From NCBI GenBank assembly GCA_012839395.1, contig DUNJ01000166.1, positions 1-12,529 of the forward strand: a stretch of 12,529 bases of DNA, written 5' to 3'. Position numbers and translations under genes: made by a program. The stretch is from Tepidimicrobium sp. GTDB lineage: Bacteria > Bacillota > Clostridia > Tissierellales > Tepidimicrobiaceae. Below the pieces are notes generated by a model. The model was given only the letters and a program-made list of their open reading frames with translations, was not told where the DNA came from and searched no databases. Each line of letters begins with the position of its first letter. Within the stretch, counting starts at the first letter, position 1. Positions 5,832-12,529 of the stretch are shown piece by piece.

Positions 5832-8800
5832 CTATACATCAACCTTTTTATTACAGAATAAATCTATCCTATCCAGCAACGTTTTTAAGCTGGATACCAC
5901 ACACCCCCTAAATCTATACTTAAAGCAAGGTGCATTAGATAGGTCAAAGTATAGCTTTCGTCCATATTCTATGGACAAATGGTTGATTAAGTCCGGCGTA
6001 ATATAATCCATAGAGTCAAATTCTAATGTAACCGTATTTCCAGTCTGAATTATATTGTTAATCTTATAGCCGCTAGCCCTATTTTTAATATAGGAGATAT
6101 CCATTAAGTTTTGAACCTCCTTGGGCACATCCCCAAATCTATCGATTAACTCATCTAACAATTCCCCGTAGTCTTCTTCACTTCTGATCGCAGCGATCTT
6201 CTTATATATTTCAATCTTCTGCTCCTGATCTTCTATATACTCCTCCGTTATATATCCATCTATAGCTAGATCTATTGTAGTGTCTACGGCCTCATCCACC
6301 ACTTCCCCTTTGAGTTTCCTAATAGTTTGATTTAAGTATTTGATATATAAATCATAGCCTATAGCCTCAATATGTCCATGTTGTTCTACTCCCAATAGGT
6401 TTCCAGATCCCCTTATCTCCAAATCTCTCATAGCAATCTTAAATCCAGATCCAAATTCTGTAAAATCTCTAATAGCCCTTAACCTCTTTTCGGCAACTTC
6501 TGTTAAGACCTTATCTTTTTCATAGGTAAAGTATGCATATGCAACCCTATTGGTCCTACCTATCCGTCCCTTCAATTGATATAACTGAGCCAATCCCATC
6601 TTATCCGCATCATATATGATCATAGTATTTACATTCTGTATATCCAATCCTGTTTCTATAATAGTTGTACACACCAACACATCGTATTTATTGTCTATAA
6701 AATCCATCATAATACTTTCCAATTCCCTTTCACCCATCTGACCGTGGGCTACTGCAATTTTAGCTTCTGGAATTATTTTTTTTAACTGAGATGCCATTCG
6801 ATCTATTGTCTCCACTCTATTATAAACAAAATATACCTGACCATCCCTCTCCATCTCCTTTAAAATGGCTTCCCGCACCATATGTTCATTAAATTCTACT
6901 ACATAGGTCTGAACCGGATATCTGTCCTCGGGAGGCTCATCTATTGTGCTCATATCCCTAACGCCTATTAGTGACATATGCAATGTCCTAGGAATAGGAG
7001 TGGCAGTTAGGGTTAGAACATCCACATTTTCCTTCAGCTTTTTCAATGTTTCCTTATGTTTTACTCCAAACCTCTGCTCTTCATCCACTATCAGTAATCC
7101 AAGATCGTTAAAGGCAATATCCTTAGACAACAACCTATGGGTTCCCACAACAATGTCTATAGTTCCCTTTCTCAATCCATCCACGGTCTTTTTCTGTTCC
7201 TTAGCAGTCCTAAATCTACTCAGCATCCCCACATTTATTGGGAAATTAGCAAATCTATCTATAATCGTGTTATAGTGCTGTTGGGCTAATATAGTTGTGG
7301 GTACCAAAAAAGCCACCTGTTTTCCATCCATTACCGCCTTGAATGCAGCTCTCAATGCCACCTCTGTCTTTCCATATCCCACATCCCCACATAAAAGCCT
7401 ATCCATAGGCCTGCTTTTTTCCATGTCCTCCTTGATCTCTTCCACACTTCTTATCTGAGATTCAGTTTCCTCATAGGGAAACGTATCTTCAAACTGGCTT
7501 TGCCATAGTGTATCCTTGGAAAATGAATGCCCTTTAAGGCTTTCCCTTTTAGCATATAGCTCTAATAGATCCTTAGCCATATTCTCTACAGCCTTTTTTA
7601 CCCTCTGCTTTGTTCTGGCCCATTCTGGGCTGCTCAATCTATTGATTTTAGGCTTATCAGACTCAGACCCCGTATATCTTTGCAACAGATCCAGCTGATC
7701 TACTGGAACATATAATTTATCATTTCCTTGATAACTAATAGTTAAATAATCCTTTTTTATACCCTGGATATCTAGCTGTTCAATTCCCTCGTATCGACCT
7801 ATACCATGGTTTTCATGGACCACATAATCCCCAGGGTTTAATTCTGAAAAGCTAACTGCATCTTCCTTAACTTTTCTTTTCTTTCTCTTTGCCCTCCCCT
7901 TAACCGAACTATAGATCTCCCTTTCACCAATAAACGCAAATTTGATATCCGTATATTCAAACCCAGTCTTTATACTACCGGGGGTTATAAATATCTGGCT
8001 AGATCTTATATCCCTGTTAGAATCCTCCACATATATAGATTCCACCCCTAAATCCATCAATGTTTTTTCCAGTTTCTTTCCCCTTTCCTCAGTCCCAGTA
8101 AATATTATGACCTTATATCCTCTATATCTATAATGTTCCAGTTCCTCTTTTAAAATTTCCATTTTATTATGGAAGGATTGCATAGGTTTGGATAAAAACT
8201 TTATGGTGACCCGCGGCTTAACATTAAAACCTGCCTTTAACAATGCGGTATTAGCCACGGTTATCTTTTTCTTAACCTCATCCTTAATGTAGCTATGTCC
8301 ATAGATGATTTTCCCATGCTGGGGCAATACTTCCCCTAACTCAAGTAGATGCTCATAATCGAGCATAAATTGCTTCTCAATACCTTGCATCCTATCCTCT
8401 ATTCTCTTAGGTTCATCCAATATTACTATACTATCTGATTCAAAGTACCCTAATAGGCTAGATAAATATTCATCTGCCATATAGGGTACTATCATATCCA
8501 TATTTGAAATATGTAGGCCCTCGCCTAATTCTTCTATATAAGCTCCAAATTTATCCTCTAGGTTCTGTCTTAACTCGGAACCTCTATCCAACCTATCAAT
8601 AGTCCTCCTCAAATGTTCCCTCATGTTTTCTATGACATGTTCCTTAAAATCATCTAGAACAAATACCTCTTTAACCGGAACGGTGTAGATCGATTGCAGC
8701 ATATTAAGGGATCTCTGTGTTCCAATATCGAAAGTTCTTATAGAGTCTACTTCATCATCGAACAGTTCTACCCTATAGGGGTTATCGCTATCAGGTGCAA

Positions 8801-9350
8801 AGAAATCCATTATTCCACCCCTGATACTGAATTGCCCTACTCCTTCCACCATGCTTTCTCTTTCATAACCACAAGATACCAGGGCCTCACTCAAATCATC
8901 CAATTCAAGGGTATCACCCACTTCAATATTTATCATATGATCCTTAAATATATCAGGATCAATTAGCTTATTCAATATAGACTCGATACTAGCCACCACA
9001 ATTAAAGGCTCCCCCTGCATCAATCGGGAAAGCACCCTAAGCCTTTGGTTGTTTATTTCTGTACTTATAGCGTCAACCTTATAGAAAAGTAACTCTCTAG
9101 TAGGAAACAACATCGCCATATCTTCATCAAAATTCTTAATACCTTCGTATATTCTCCTAGCCCTCATATCATCATAGGTTATTATTAAGATTTGCCGTTT
9201 AAAATTTCGATTTAGAGCATAGCTAATATGCCCTATGTTCTCTTCTATAATCCCATAGGTTGATATAGGGCTCGTTCCTTTTGATACTTCATCTACCAGT
9301 CTTGTATAAGATTCGGAATTCTTTAATGGCCCAATAAACATATTTTTCAC
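5832..9350 (-). CDS. mfd: Transcription-repair coupling factor Mfd
   Basis: ATP-dependent DNA translocase that removes RNA polymerase stalled at lesions and recruits UvrA for nucleotide excision repair. The 1172-residue length is normal. Order of parts: UvrB-like N-terminal region (about 1-350), RNA-polymerase-interacting domain near 505-575 (GDYVVHENHGIGRYEG, with His at 512), then the RecG-like motor with Walker A GDVGYGKTE (655 onward), DEEQ box (756-759) and the motif VVGTHRLL between them. Later motor motifs include LTATPIPRTLHMS, TTIIETGLDI and QLKGRIGR; a C-terminal TRCF domain follows. The start codon is GTG (9348-9350) with GAGGGG 8 bases upstream; the next in-frame ATG is three codons later and badly spaced. 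It follows pth after 58 bases, probably in one operon. Confidence 0.98.
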   Translation of the reverse strand: MKNMFIGPLKNSESYTRLVDEVSKGTSPISTYGIIEENIGHISYALNRNFKRQILIITYDDMRARRIYEGIKNFDEDMAMLFPTRELLFYKVDAISTEINNQRLRVLSRLMQGEPLIVVASIESILNKLIDPDIFKDHMINIEVGDTLELDDLSEALVSCGYERESMVEGVGQFSIRGGIMDFFAPDSDNPYRVELFDDEVDSIRTFDIGTQRSLNMLQSIYTVPVKEVFVLDDFKEHVIENMREHLRRTIDRLDRGSELRQNLEDKFGAYIEELGEGLHISNMDMIVPYMADEYLSSLLGYFESDSIVILDEPKRIEDRMQGIEKQFMLDYEHLLELGEVLPQHGKIIYGHSYIKDEVKKKITVANTALLKAGFNVKPRVTIKFLSKPMQSFHNKMEILKEELEHYRYRGYKVIIFTGTEERGKKLEKTLMDLGVESIYVEDSNRDIRSSQIFITPGSIKTGFEYTDIKFAFIGEREIYSSVKGRAKRKKRKVKEDAVSFSELNPGDYVVHENHGIGRYEGIEQLDIQGIKKDYLTISYQGNDKLYVPVDQLDLLQRYTGSESDKPKINRLSSPEWARTKQRVKKAVENMAKDLLELYAKRESLKGHSFSKDTLWQSQFEDTFPYEETESQIRSVEEIKEDMEKSRPMDRLLCGDVGYGKTEVALRAAFKAVMDGKQVAFLVPTTILAQQHYNTIIDRFANFPINVGMLSRFRTAKEQKKTVDGLRKGTIDIVVGTHRLLSKDIAFNDLGLLIVDEEQRFGVKHKETLKKLKENVDVLTLTATPIPRTLHMSLIGVRDMSTIDEPPEDRYPVQTYVVEFNEHMVREAILKEMERDGQVYFVYNRVETIDRMASQLKKIIPEAKIAVAHGQMGERELESIMMDFIDNKYDVLVCTTIIETGLDIQNVNTMIIYDADKMGLAQLYQLKGRIGRTNRVAYAYFTYEKDKVLTEVAEKRLRAIRDFTEFGSGFKIAMRDLEIRGSGNLLGVEQHGHIEAIGYDLYIKYLNQTIRKLKGEVVDEAVDTTIDLAIDGYITEEYIEDQEQKIEIYKKIAAIRSEEDYGELLDELIDRFGDVPKEVQNLMDISYIKNRASGYKINNIIQTGNTVTLEFDSMDYITPDLINHLSIEYGRKLYFDLSNAPCFKYRFRGCVVSSLKTLLDRIDLFCNKKVDV

Positions 9351-9358
9351 TTTACCAG

Positions 9359-9364
9359 CCCCTC
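9359..9364 (-). promoter_or_regulatory. Ribosome binding site fixing the GTG start of mfd
   Basis: GAGGGG on the minus strand lies 8 bases before the GTG at 9348-9350 and 17 bases before the next in-frame ATG (9339-9341). The spacing supports the GTG. Confidence 0.75.
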
Positions 9365-9408
9365 AAATATATCTTTCAAGCTAGCCCATTCCTCAATCCC
9401 ACTGCTCC

Positions 9409-9966
9409 CTAATTAAATTCATTCATAGCCTTCTCTATACCGTGTTCTATAATACTCTCTATTGCTAGTCCAGCCCTTGCCGCTGCCAAATCTATTGTTT
9501 CCCTTTCCTCCTTGGAAAATCTACCTAGGACAAAACTGGCTAGATCTTGTCCTTCTTTTTTATCGCCGATCCCAATTTTTACTCTGGCAAAGTCTTCTGA
9601 TTTTAAATTATATATTATAGATTTTAATCCGTTATGAGAACCAGCGCTCCCTTTTCTCCTTATCCTAATAGTCCCAAAGTCTATATCCACATCGTCCACT
9701 ACGACTATTATATTCTTAAGGGGCAGCTTATAGAAGTTGTACCAATCCAATACCGCCCTACCACTATTATTCATATATGTTTGAGGTTTTATAAGTATTA
9801 CCTTTTCTCCACCTATGACACCCTCTCCATATATGGAATTAAATTTTATCCTATTCATAGTAATCCCATTATTTTCAGCCAATATATCTACTATATCAAA
9901 CCCAATATTATGCCTAGTGTTCACATAATCTCTACCTGGATTTCCTAATCCAATTACTATAAACAA
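9409..9966 (-). CDS. pth: Peptidyl-tRNA hydrolase
   Basis: Cleaves peptidyl-tRNA released from ribosomes and recycles the tRNA. The 185-residue length is standard. Catalytic and substrate-binding positions of the family are present: Asn9 in GLGNPG, the catalytic His19 in NTRHNIGFD, Asn66 in TYMNNSG, Asp91 in VVVDDVD and Asn112 in GSAGSHNGLKS. The start codon is TTG (9964-9966): an in-frame TAG lies only a few codons upstream, no ATG intervenes, and the N-terminus from TTG matches known Pth proteins exactly in length. AGGG sits 10 bases upstream, a modest site. With a weak start codon this suggests low translation. It follows prs after 17 bases. Confidence 0.97.
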   Translation of the reverse strand: MFIVIGLGNPGRDYVNTRHNIGFDIVDILAENNGITMNRIKFNSIYGEGVIGGEKVILIKPQTYMNNSGRAVLDWYNFYKLPLKNIIVVVDDVDIDFGTIRIRRKGSAGSHNGLKSIIYNLKSEDFARVKIGIGDKKEGQDLASFVLGRFSKEERETIDLAAARAGLAIESIIEHGIEKAMNEFN

Positions 9967-9983
9967 TGTATCACATCCCTAAA

Positions 9984-10931
9984 TCAATCGAATAGCATGC
10001 TCACAGATTTATTATAATGAATTCGCTTTATTGCCTCAGCAAATATTGGAGCTACACTTACCACTTCTATCTTATCGCTCTCCCCCTCTTTAGATAAGGG
10101 AATGGTATTGGTTACGATAAACTTTTCAATTACGGAATCATCTATCCTCTCAATAGCAGGACCCGATAACACCGCATGAGTTGCACATGCATATACGGCT
10201 TTGGCTCCAAAGGTCTTTAACACCTGGGCCGCCTTTGTTATAGTTCCAGCTGTATCTATTATATCATCGACTATTACCACATTCTTATTCTCAATATCCC
10301 CTATTACATTCATAACCTCGGATACATTAGCCTTTGGTCTCCTCTTTTCTATTATAGCTATAGGTAGATCCAATAAGTTGGCAAAATTCCTCGCTCTAGT
10401 TACACCGCCTAAGTCAGGAGATACCACTACAGTGTCCCTATTTACAATATTTTTAAAATATTCTGCTAGAATTGGCACACCTGATAGGTGATCCACAGGA
10501 ATATCAAAATATCCTTGAATCTGACCAGCATGCAAGTCCATACTTACCACCCTATCTATACCAGCTACTGTCAATAAATCTGCAATCAATTTAGCCGTAA
10601 TGGGTTCTCGGGCCTTGGTTTTCCTATCCTGTCTAGCATAGCCATAATAGGGTATTACAGCATTTATCCTTCCCGCGGAGGCCCTTTTAAATGCATCTAT
10701 AAGTATTAGTACTTCCATTATATTATCGTTTACAGGGCTACATGTAGGTTGAATAATAAATACATCCCTTCCCCTAACGGTTTCAGCTATATTTACAAAT
10801 ATTTCCCCATCACTAAACTTACCCACCTCGCAGTTGCCCAAGGATATATCTAACTCATCGCATATATCCTTCGTCAACTCCTTGTTGGCATTCCCGGAAA
10901 ACACTTTAATATTCTCTCTCATTAAATCCAT
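9984..10931 (-). CDS. prs: Ribose-phosphate pyrophosphokinase (PRPP synthetase, class I)
   Basis: Makes phosphoribosyl pyrophosphate from ribose 5-phosphate and ATP, feeding purine, pyrimidine, histidine, tryptophan and NAD synthesis. The 315-residue length is typical. Visible motifs are the ATP-binding flexible loop YYGYARQDRK, the Mg2+ site MDLHAGQIQGYF with Asp132 and His134, and the PRPP-binding loop VDDIIDTAGT (Asp222, Asp223, Asp226). The ATG has GGAGGAG 7 bases upstream, a strong site. It follows glmU after 20 bases and so is almost certainly cotranscribed with it. Bacillus has ctc next, but here pth follows directly. Confidence 0.98.
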   Translation of the reverse strand: MDLMRENIKVFSGNANKELTKDICDELDISLGNCEVGKFSDGEIFVNIAETVRGRDVFIIQPTCSPVNDNIMEVLILIDAFKRASAGRINAVIPYYGYARQDRKTKAREPITAKLIADLLTVAGIDRVVSMDLHAGQIQGYFDIPVDHLSGVPILAEYFKNIVNRDTVVVSPDLGGVTRARNFANLLDLPIAIIEKRRPKANVSEVMNVIGDIENKNVVIVDDIIDTAGTITKAAQVLKTFGAKAVYACATHAVLSGPAIERIDDSVIEKFIVTNTIPLSKEGESDKIEVVSVAPIFAEAIKRIHYNKSVSMLFD

Positions 10932-10951
10932 TCACAGACTCCTCCTATAGT

Positions 10952-12337
10952 TTATTTCCCGTCCCTCCGTTGTCTTTCATCTACCCATCCATATTTATTA
11001 ACCTGCCTCGCTCTTGCTATGGATAAGCAACCTTCCTCTACTTCATCGGTAATAGTCGAACCAGCGGCTACATAGCCCCTCTTTCTAACAATCACCGGCG
11101 CAATTAAATTGGAGTTGCTACCGATGAATGCATTATCTTCAACGGTAGTTCTGGCCTTTGTCTCCCCATCGTAGTTTACAAAGATGACTCCACAACCTAT
11201 ATTTACATTTTTACCCACATCCGCATCACCTATATAAGCTAGATGAGCTGCCTTCGTTCCATCTCCAAGCACAGAATTCTTAATCTCTACAAAGTTTCCA
11301 ATTCTTATATCCCTTCCCAATCTACTATCAGGTCTTATATGTGCATAGGGACCTATGGTACATCTTTCTCCTATTATGCTTTCTTCTATAGTAGATGAAT
11401 AAATTTCCACCCTATCCTCTATTGTGCAATTCTCTATCCTTGTATTTTCACCTATAATACAATCCCTTCCTATAGTGCTATTACCACTTATTACAACCCC
11501 CGGATATATTATGCTATCCCTTCCTATGCTTACTCCATTTTCTATATAAGTATTTTCTGGATCTATTATGGTAACGCCTTCTAACATGTGAGTTTGGTTA
11601 ATTCTATCTTTCATTATCTTTTCACAAAATGCTAACTGCACCCTAGAATTTACCCCGTGAATCTCCCTGGAATCTCCTATTATACAAGCTCCTATCCTTC
11701 TGCCCCCTTCTCTTAAGATTTTAATCACATCTGTTATATAATATTCCCCTTGAATATTTTTATTGTCTATCTTGCCTAATGCATCCTTCAATAACTTTCC
11801 ATTAATACAATATATACCCGAATTGATCTCTTTAATAGCTTTCTCCTCTTCCGTGGCATCCCTATCCTCGATTATTTCAAGTAAGTTATCGTCTTCATCC
11901 CTAATTATTCTTCCATATCCCGAAGGATCATCCAATACGGCGGTTAATACAGTTCCATCATACCCGTTCTTCTGATGATAATTCAATAGTTCCTTTATAG
12001 TACTATCCGTTATTAAAGGGGTATCTCCGCATAATATTACTACATTGCAATCATCTTCTATATCATCCATAGCTTGCATCACGGCATACCCAGTACCATA
12101 AGGACAACCCTCGCCTATAGGTTGAATTCTAAAAAATACATCATCCTCTGCCAGCTCCTCCATTACTTCGTCGCTACCATGTCCAACCACTACATAATTT
12201 TTATCGATATTAGCATTTCTACTTGCATCTATTATATAGCTTAATATAGGTTTACCACATACCTTATGTAATACCTTTGGTACGCTAGATTTCATCCTCG
12301 TCCCCTCGCCCGCCGCTAGTATTATAGAAATATTCAT
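10952..12337 (-). CDS. glmU: Bifunctional GlmU: glucosamine-1-phosphate N-acetyltransferase and GlcNAc-1-phosphate uridyltransferase
   Basis: Makes UDP-GlcNAc, the precursor of peptidoglycan and cell-wall polymers, in two steps. The 461-residue length is normal. The N-terminal uridyltransferase (about 1-228) starts with the nucleotide-binding loop AAGEGTRMKSSVPKVLHK (8-25) and includes LCGDTPL. From about 250 the left-handed beta helix shows repeated hexapeptides such as IGRDSI, IGRDCI and IGERCT. The acetyltransferase site includes the catalytic His365 in KAAHLAYIGDADVG and the VNYDGETKART segment. The ATG has GAGGTG 5 bases upstream. It is the first gene of the glmU-prs-pth-mfd set, after a terminator and a leader of roughly 125 bases that contains two exact TATAAT hexamers. 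Confidence 0.98.
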   Translation of the reverse strand: MNISIILAAGEGTRMKSSVPKVLHKVCGKPILSYIIDASRNANIDKNYVVVGHGSDEVMEELAEDDVFFRIQPIGEGCPYGTGYAVMQAMDDIEDDCNVVILCGDTPLITDSTIKELLNYHQKNGYDGTVLTAVLDDPSGYGRIIRDEDDNLLEIIEDRDATEEEKAIKEINSGIYCINGKLLKDALGKIDNKNIQGEYYITDVIKILREGGRRIGACIIGDSREIHGVNSRVQLAFCEKIMKDRINQTHMLEGVTIIDPENTYIENGVSIGRDSIIYPGVVISGNSTIGRDCIIGENTRIENCTIEDRVEIYSSTIEESIIGERCTIGPYAHIRPDSRLGRDIRIGNFVEIKNSVLGDGTKAAHLAYIGDADVGKNVNIGCGVIFVNYDGETKARTTVEDNAFIGSNSNLIAPVIVRKRGYVAAGSTITDEVEEGCLSIARARQVNKYGWVDERQRRDGK

Positions 12338-12369
12338 AACAACACCTCGTTTTATATTTATCGATCCAA

Positions 12370-12394
12370 ATTATATTTTAACCTATTTATTATA
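12370..12394 (-). promoter_or_regulatory. Possible glmU promoter region (two TATAAT hexamers)
   Basis: Perfect TATAAT hexamers occur on the minus strand at 12389-12394 and 12370-12375, upstream of glmU. Neither has a convincing -35 at 16-18 bases. A TAGACA (one mismatch from TTGACA) lies 21 bases before the second hexamer, which is too far. The terminator upstream makes a promoter somewhere here necessary, but which hexamer is used cannot be decided by eye. Confidence 0.4.
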
Positions 12395-12411
12395 TATGTC
12401 TACATTAAATC

Positions 12412-12430
12412 CATAATTTCCTCAATTATG
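12412..12430. repeat. Inverted repeat upstream of glmU (7-bp arms)
   Basis: CATAATT (12412-12418) and AATTATG (12424-12430) form a perfect 7-bp inverted repeat around five bases. It lies just upstream of the first TATAAT. Its A/T-rich make-up allows a chance origin; an operator role is only a possibility. Confidence 0.45.
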
Positions 12431-12441
12431 TGCATTTTCCC

Positions 12442-12461
12442 CTGTTAAATCCCGTTAACAG
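12442..12461. repeat. Inverted repeat CTGTTAA-N6-TTAACAG between the spoVG terminator and glmU
   Basis: The 7-bp arms (12442-12448 and 12455-12461) are perfect complements separated by six bases, directly after the T run of the terminator. There is no T tract after it on the leftward strand, so it is not a second terminator. It could be a protein-binding palindrome or a weak hairpin. Confidence 0.5.
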
Positions 12462-12462
12462 T

Positions 12463-12484
12463 AAAAAAGGGTCTTGCGACCCTT
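12463..12484 (-). terminator. Intrinsic terminator of the upstream gene (probable spoVG)
   Basis: On the minus strand AAGGGTC pairs with GACCCTT around a GCAA tetraloop (core GGGTC/GACCC, 12469-12473 with 12478-12482), followed directly by TTTTTT (12463-12468). It starts three bases after the stop codon at 12487-12489 and separates that gene from glmU. Confidence 0.92.
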
Positions 12485-12486
12485 GA

Positions 12487-12529
12487 TCACTCTGCTATTA
12501 AAAATTTCTCATATTCTTCAAAAACTGCA
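12487..12529 (-). CDS. spoVG: C-terminal end of an upstream gene, probably spoVG (partial)
   Basis: Only the last 13 codons plus a TGA are in the window; they encode AVFEEYEKFLIAE. The open frame, the terminator right after the stop, and the resemblance of AVFEEYEK to the end of the SpoVG domain all support a gene here. Its position directly before glmU is the conserved place for spoVG in Firmicutes. SpoVG is a small RNA- and DNA-binding regulator involved in septation and sporulation. With so few residues the identity rests mostly on gene order. Confidence 0.6.
   Translation of the reverse strand, partial: AVFEEYEKFLIAE

Noticed and set aside
5480..6006. Plus-strand open frames opposite spoVT and the 3' end of mfd, crossing the intergenic gap
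   Set aside because: They mirror well-supported minus-strand genes and show no family motifs; the gap is better explained by the spoVT promoter.
12338..12462. Riboswitch or glmS-type ribozyme upstream of glmU
   Set aside because: The leader is short and A/T-rich with only two simple inverted repeats; no conserved riboswitch core is recognisable.
1..12529. CRISPR arrays, tRNA or rRNA genes, toxin-antitoxin or defence systems
   Set aside because: The window is almost filled by twelve recognised core genes plus a partial one; no repeat array, cloverleaf-type RNA or unassigned multi-gene module was seen.

Overview
The window is a conserved housekeeping and sporulation gene cluster from an A+T-rich, endospore-forming Firmicute, most likely of class Clostridia. 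The evidence is the gene content (spoVT, yabP, yabQ, a SpoVB-type flippase, and the tail of what is probably spoVG), strong G-rich Shine-Dalgarno sequences, and heavy use of ATA and AGA/AGG codons. I cannot name the genus. Every gene lies on the minus strand, so transcription runs from right to left.

Layout in transcription order. At the right edge are the last codons of a gene that is probably spoVG, followed by a textbook intrinsic terminator. After a roughly 130-base leader comes a tightly packed set: glmU (UDP-GlcNAc synthesis), prs (PRPP synthesis), pth (peptidyl-tRNA hydrolase, TTG start) and mfd (transcription-repair coupling factor, GTG start). Next is spoVT, apparently a unit of its own: it has a SigG-like promoter and an 18-bp perfect hairpin overlapping its stop codon. 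A good extended -10 promoter then opens a second set: a SpoVB/MurJ-family flippase, mazG (YabN type, methylase plus MazG) and HU. A terminator hairpin follows HU, then rqcP (S4 domain) with another terminator hairpin at its stop codon, then yabP, yabQ and divIC.

The order matches the classic Bacillus/Clostridium glmU-prs-pth-mfd-spoVT-yabM-yabN-yabO-yabP-yabQ-divIC region. HU sits between mazG and rqcP. There is no room for ctc/rplY, fin or a prsA-type foldase gene at their usual places, and no yabR is visible after divIC within the window.

The left edge (1-82) does not belong to this cluster. It carries a near-perfect pair of 16-base direct repeats and a TGT...ACA-type terminus resembling the end of an IS21-family insertion sequence, only 10 bases past the divIC stop codon. 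I found no CRISPR array, tRNA, rRNA or unknown multi-gene system. The region is largely ordinary. The points worth checking are the insertion-sequence end, the read-through terminators around rqcP, the promoter and terminator arrangement around spoVT, and two inverted repeats upstream of glmU.
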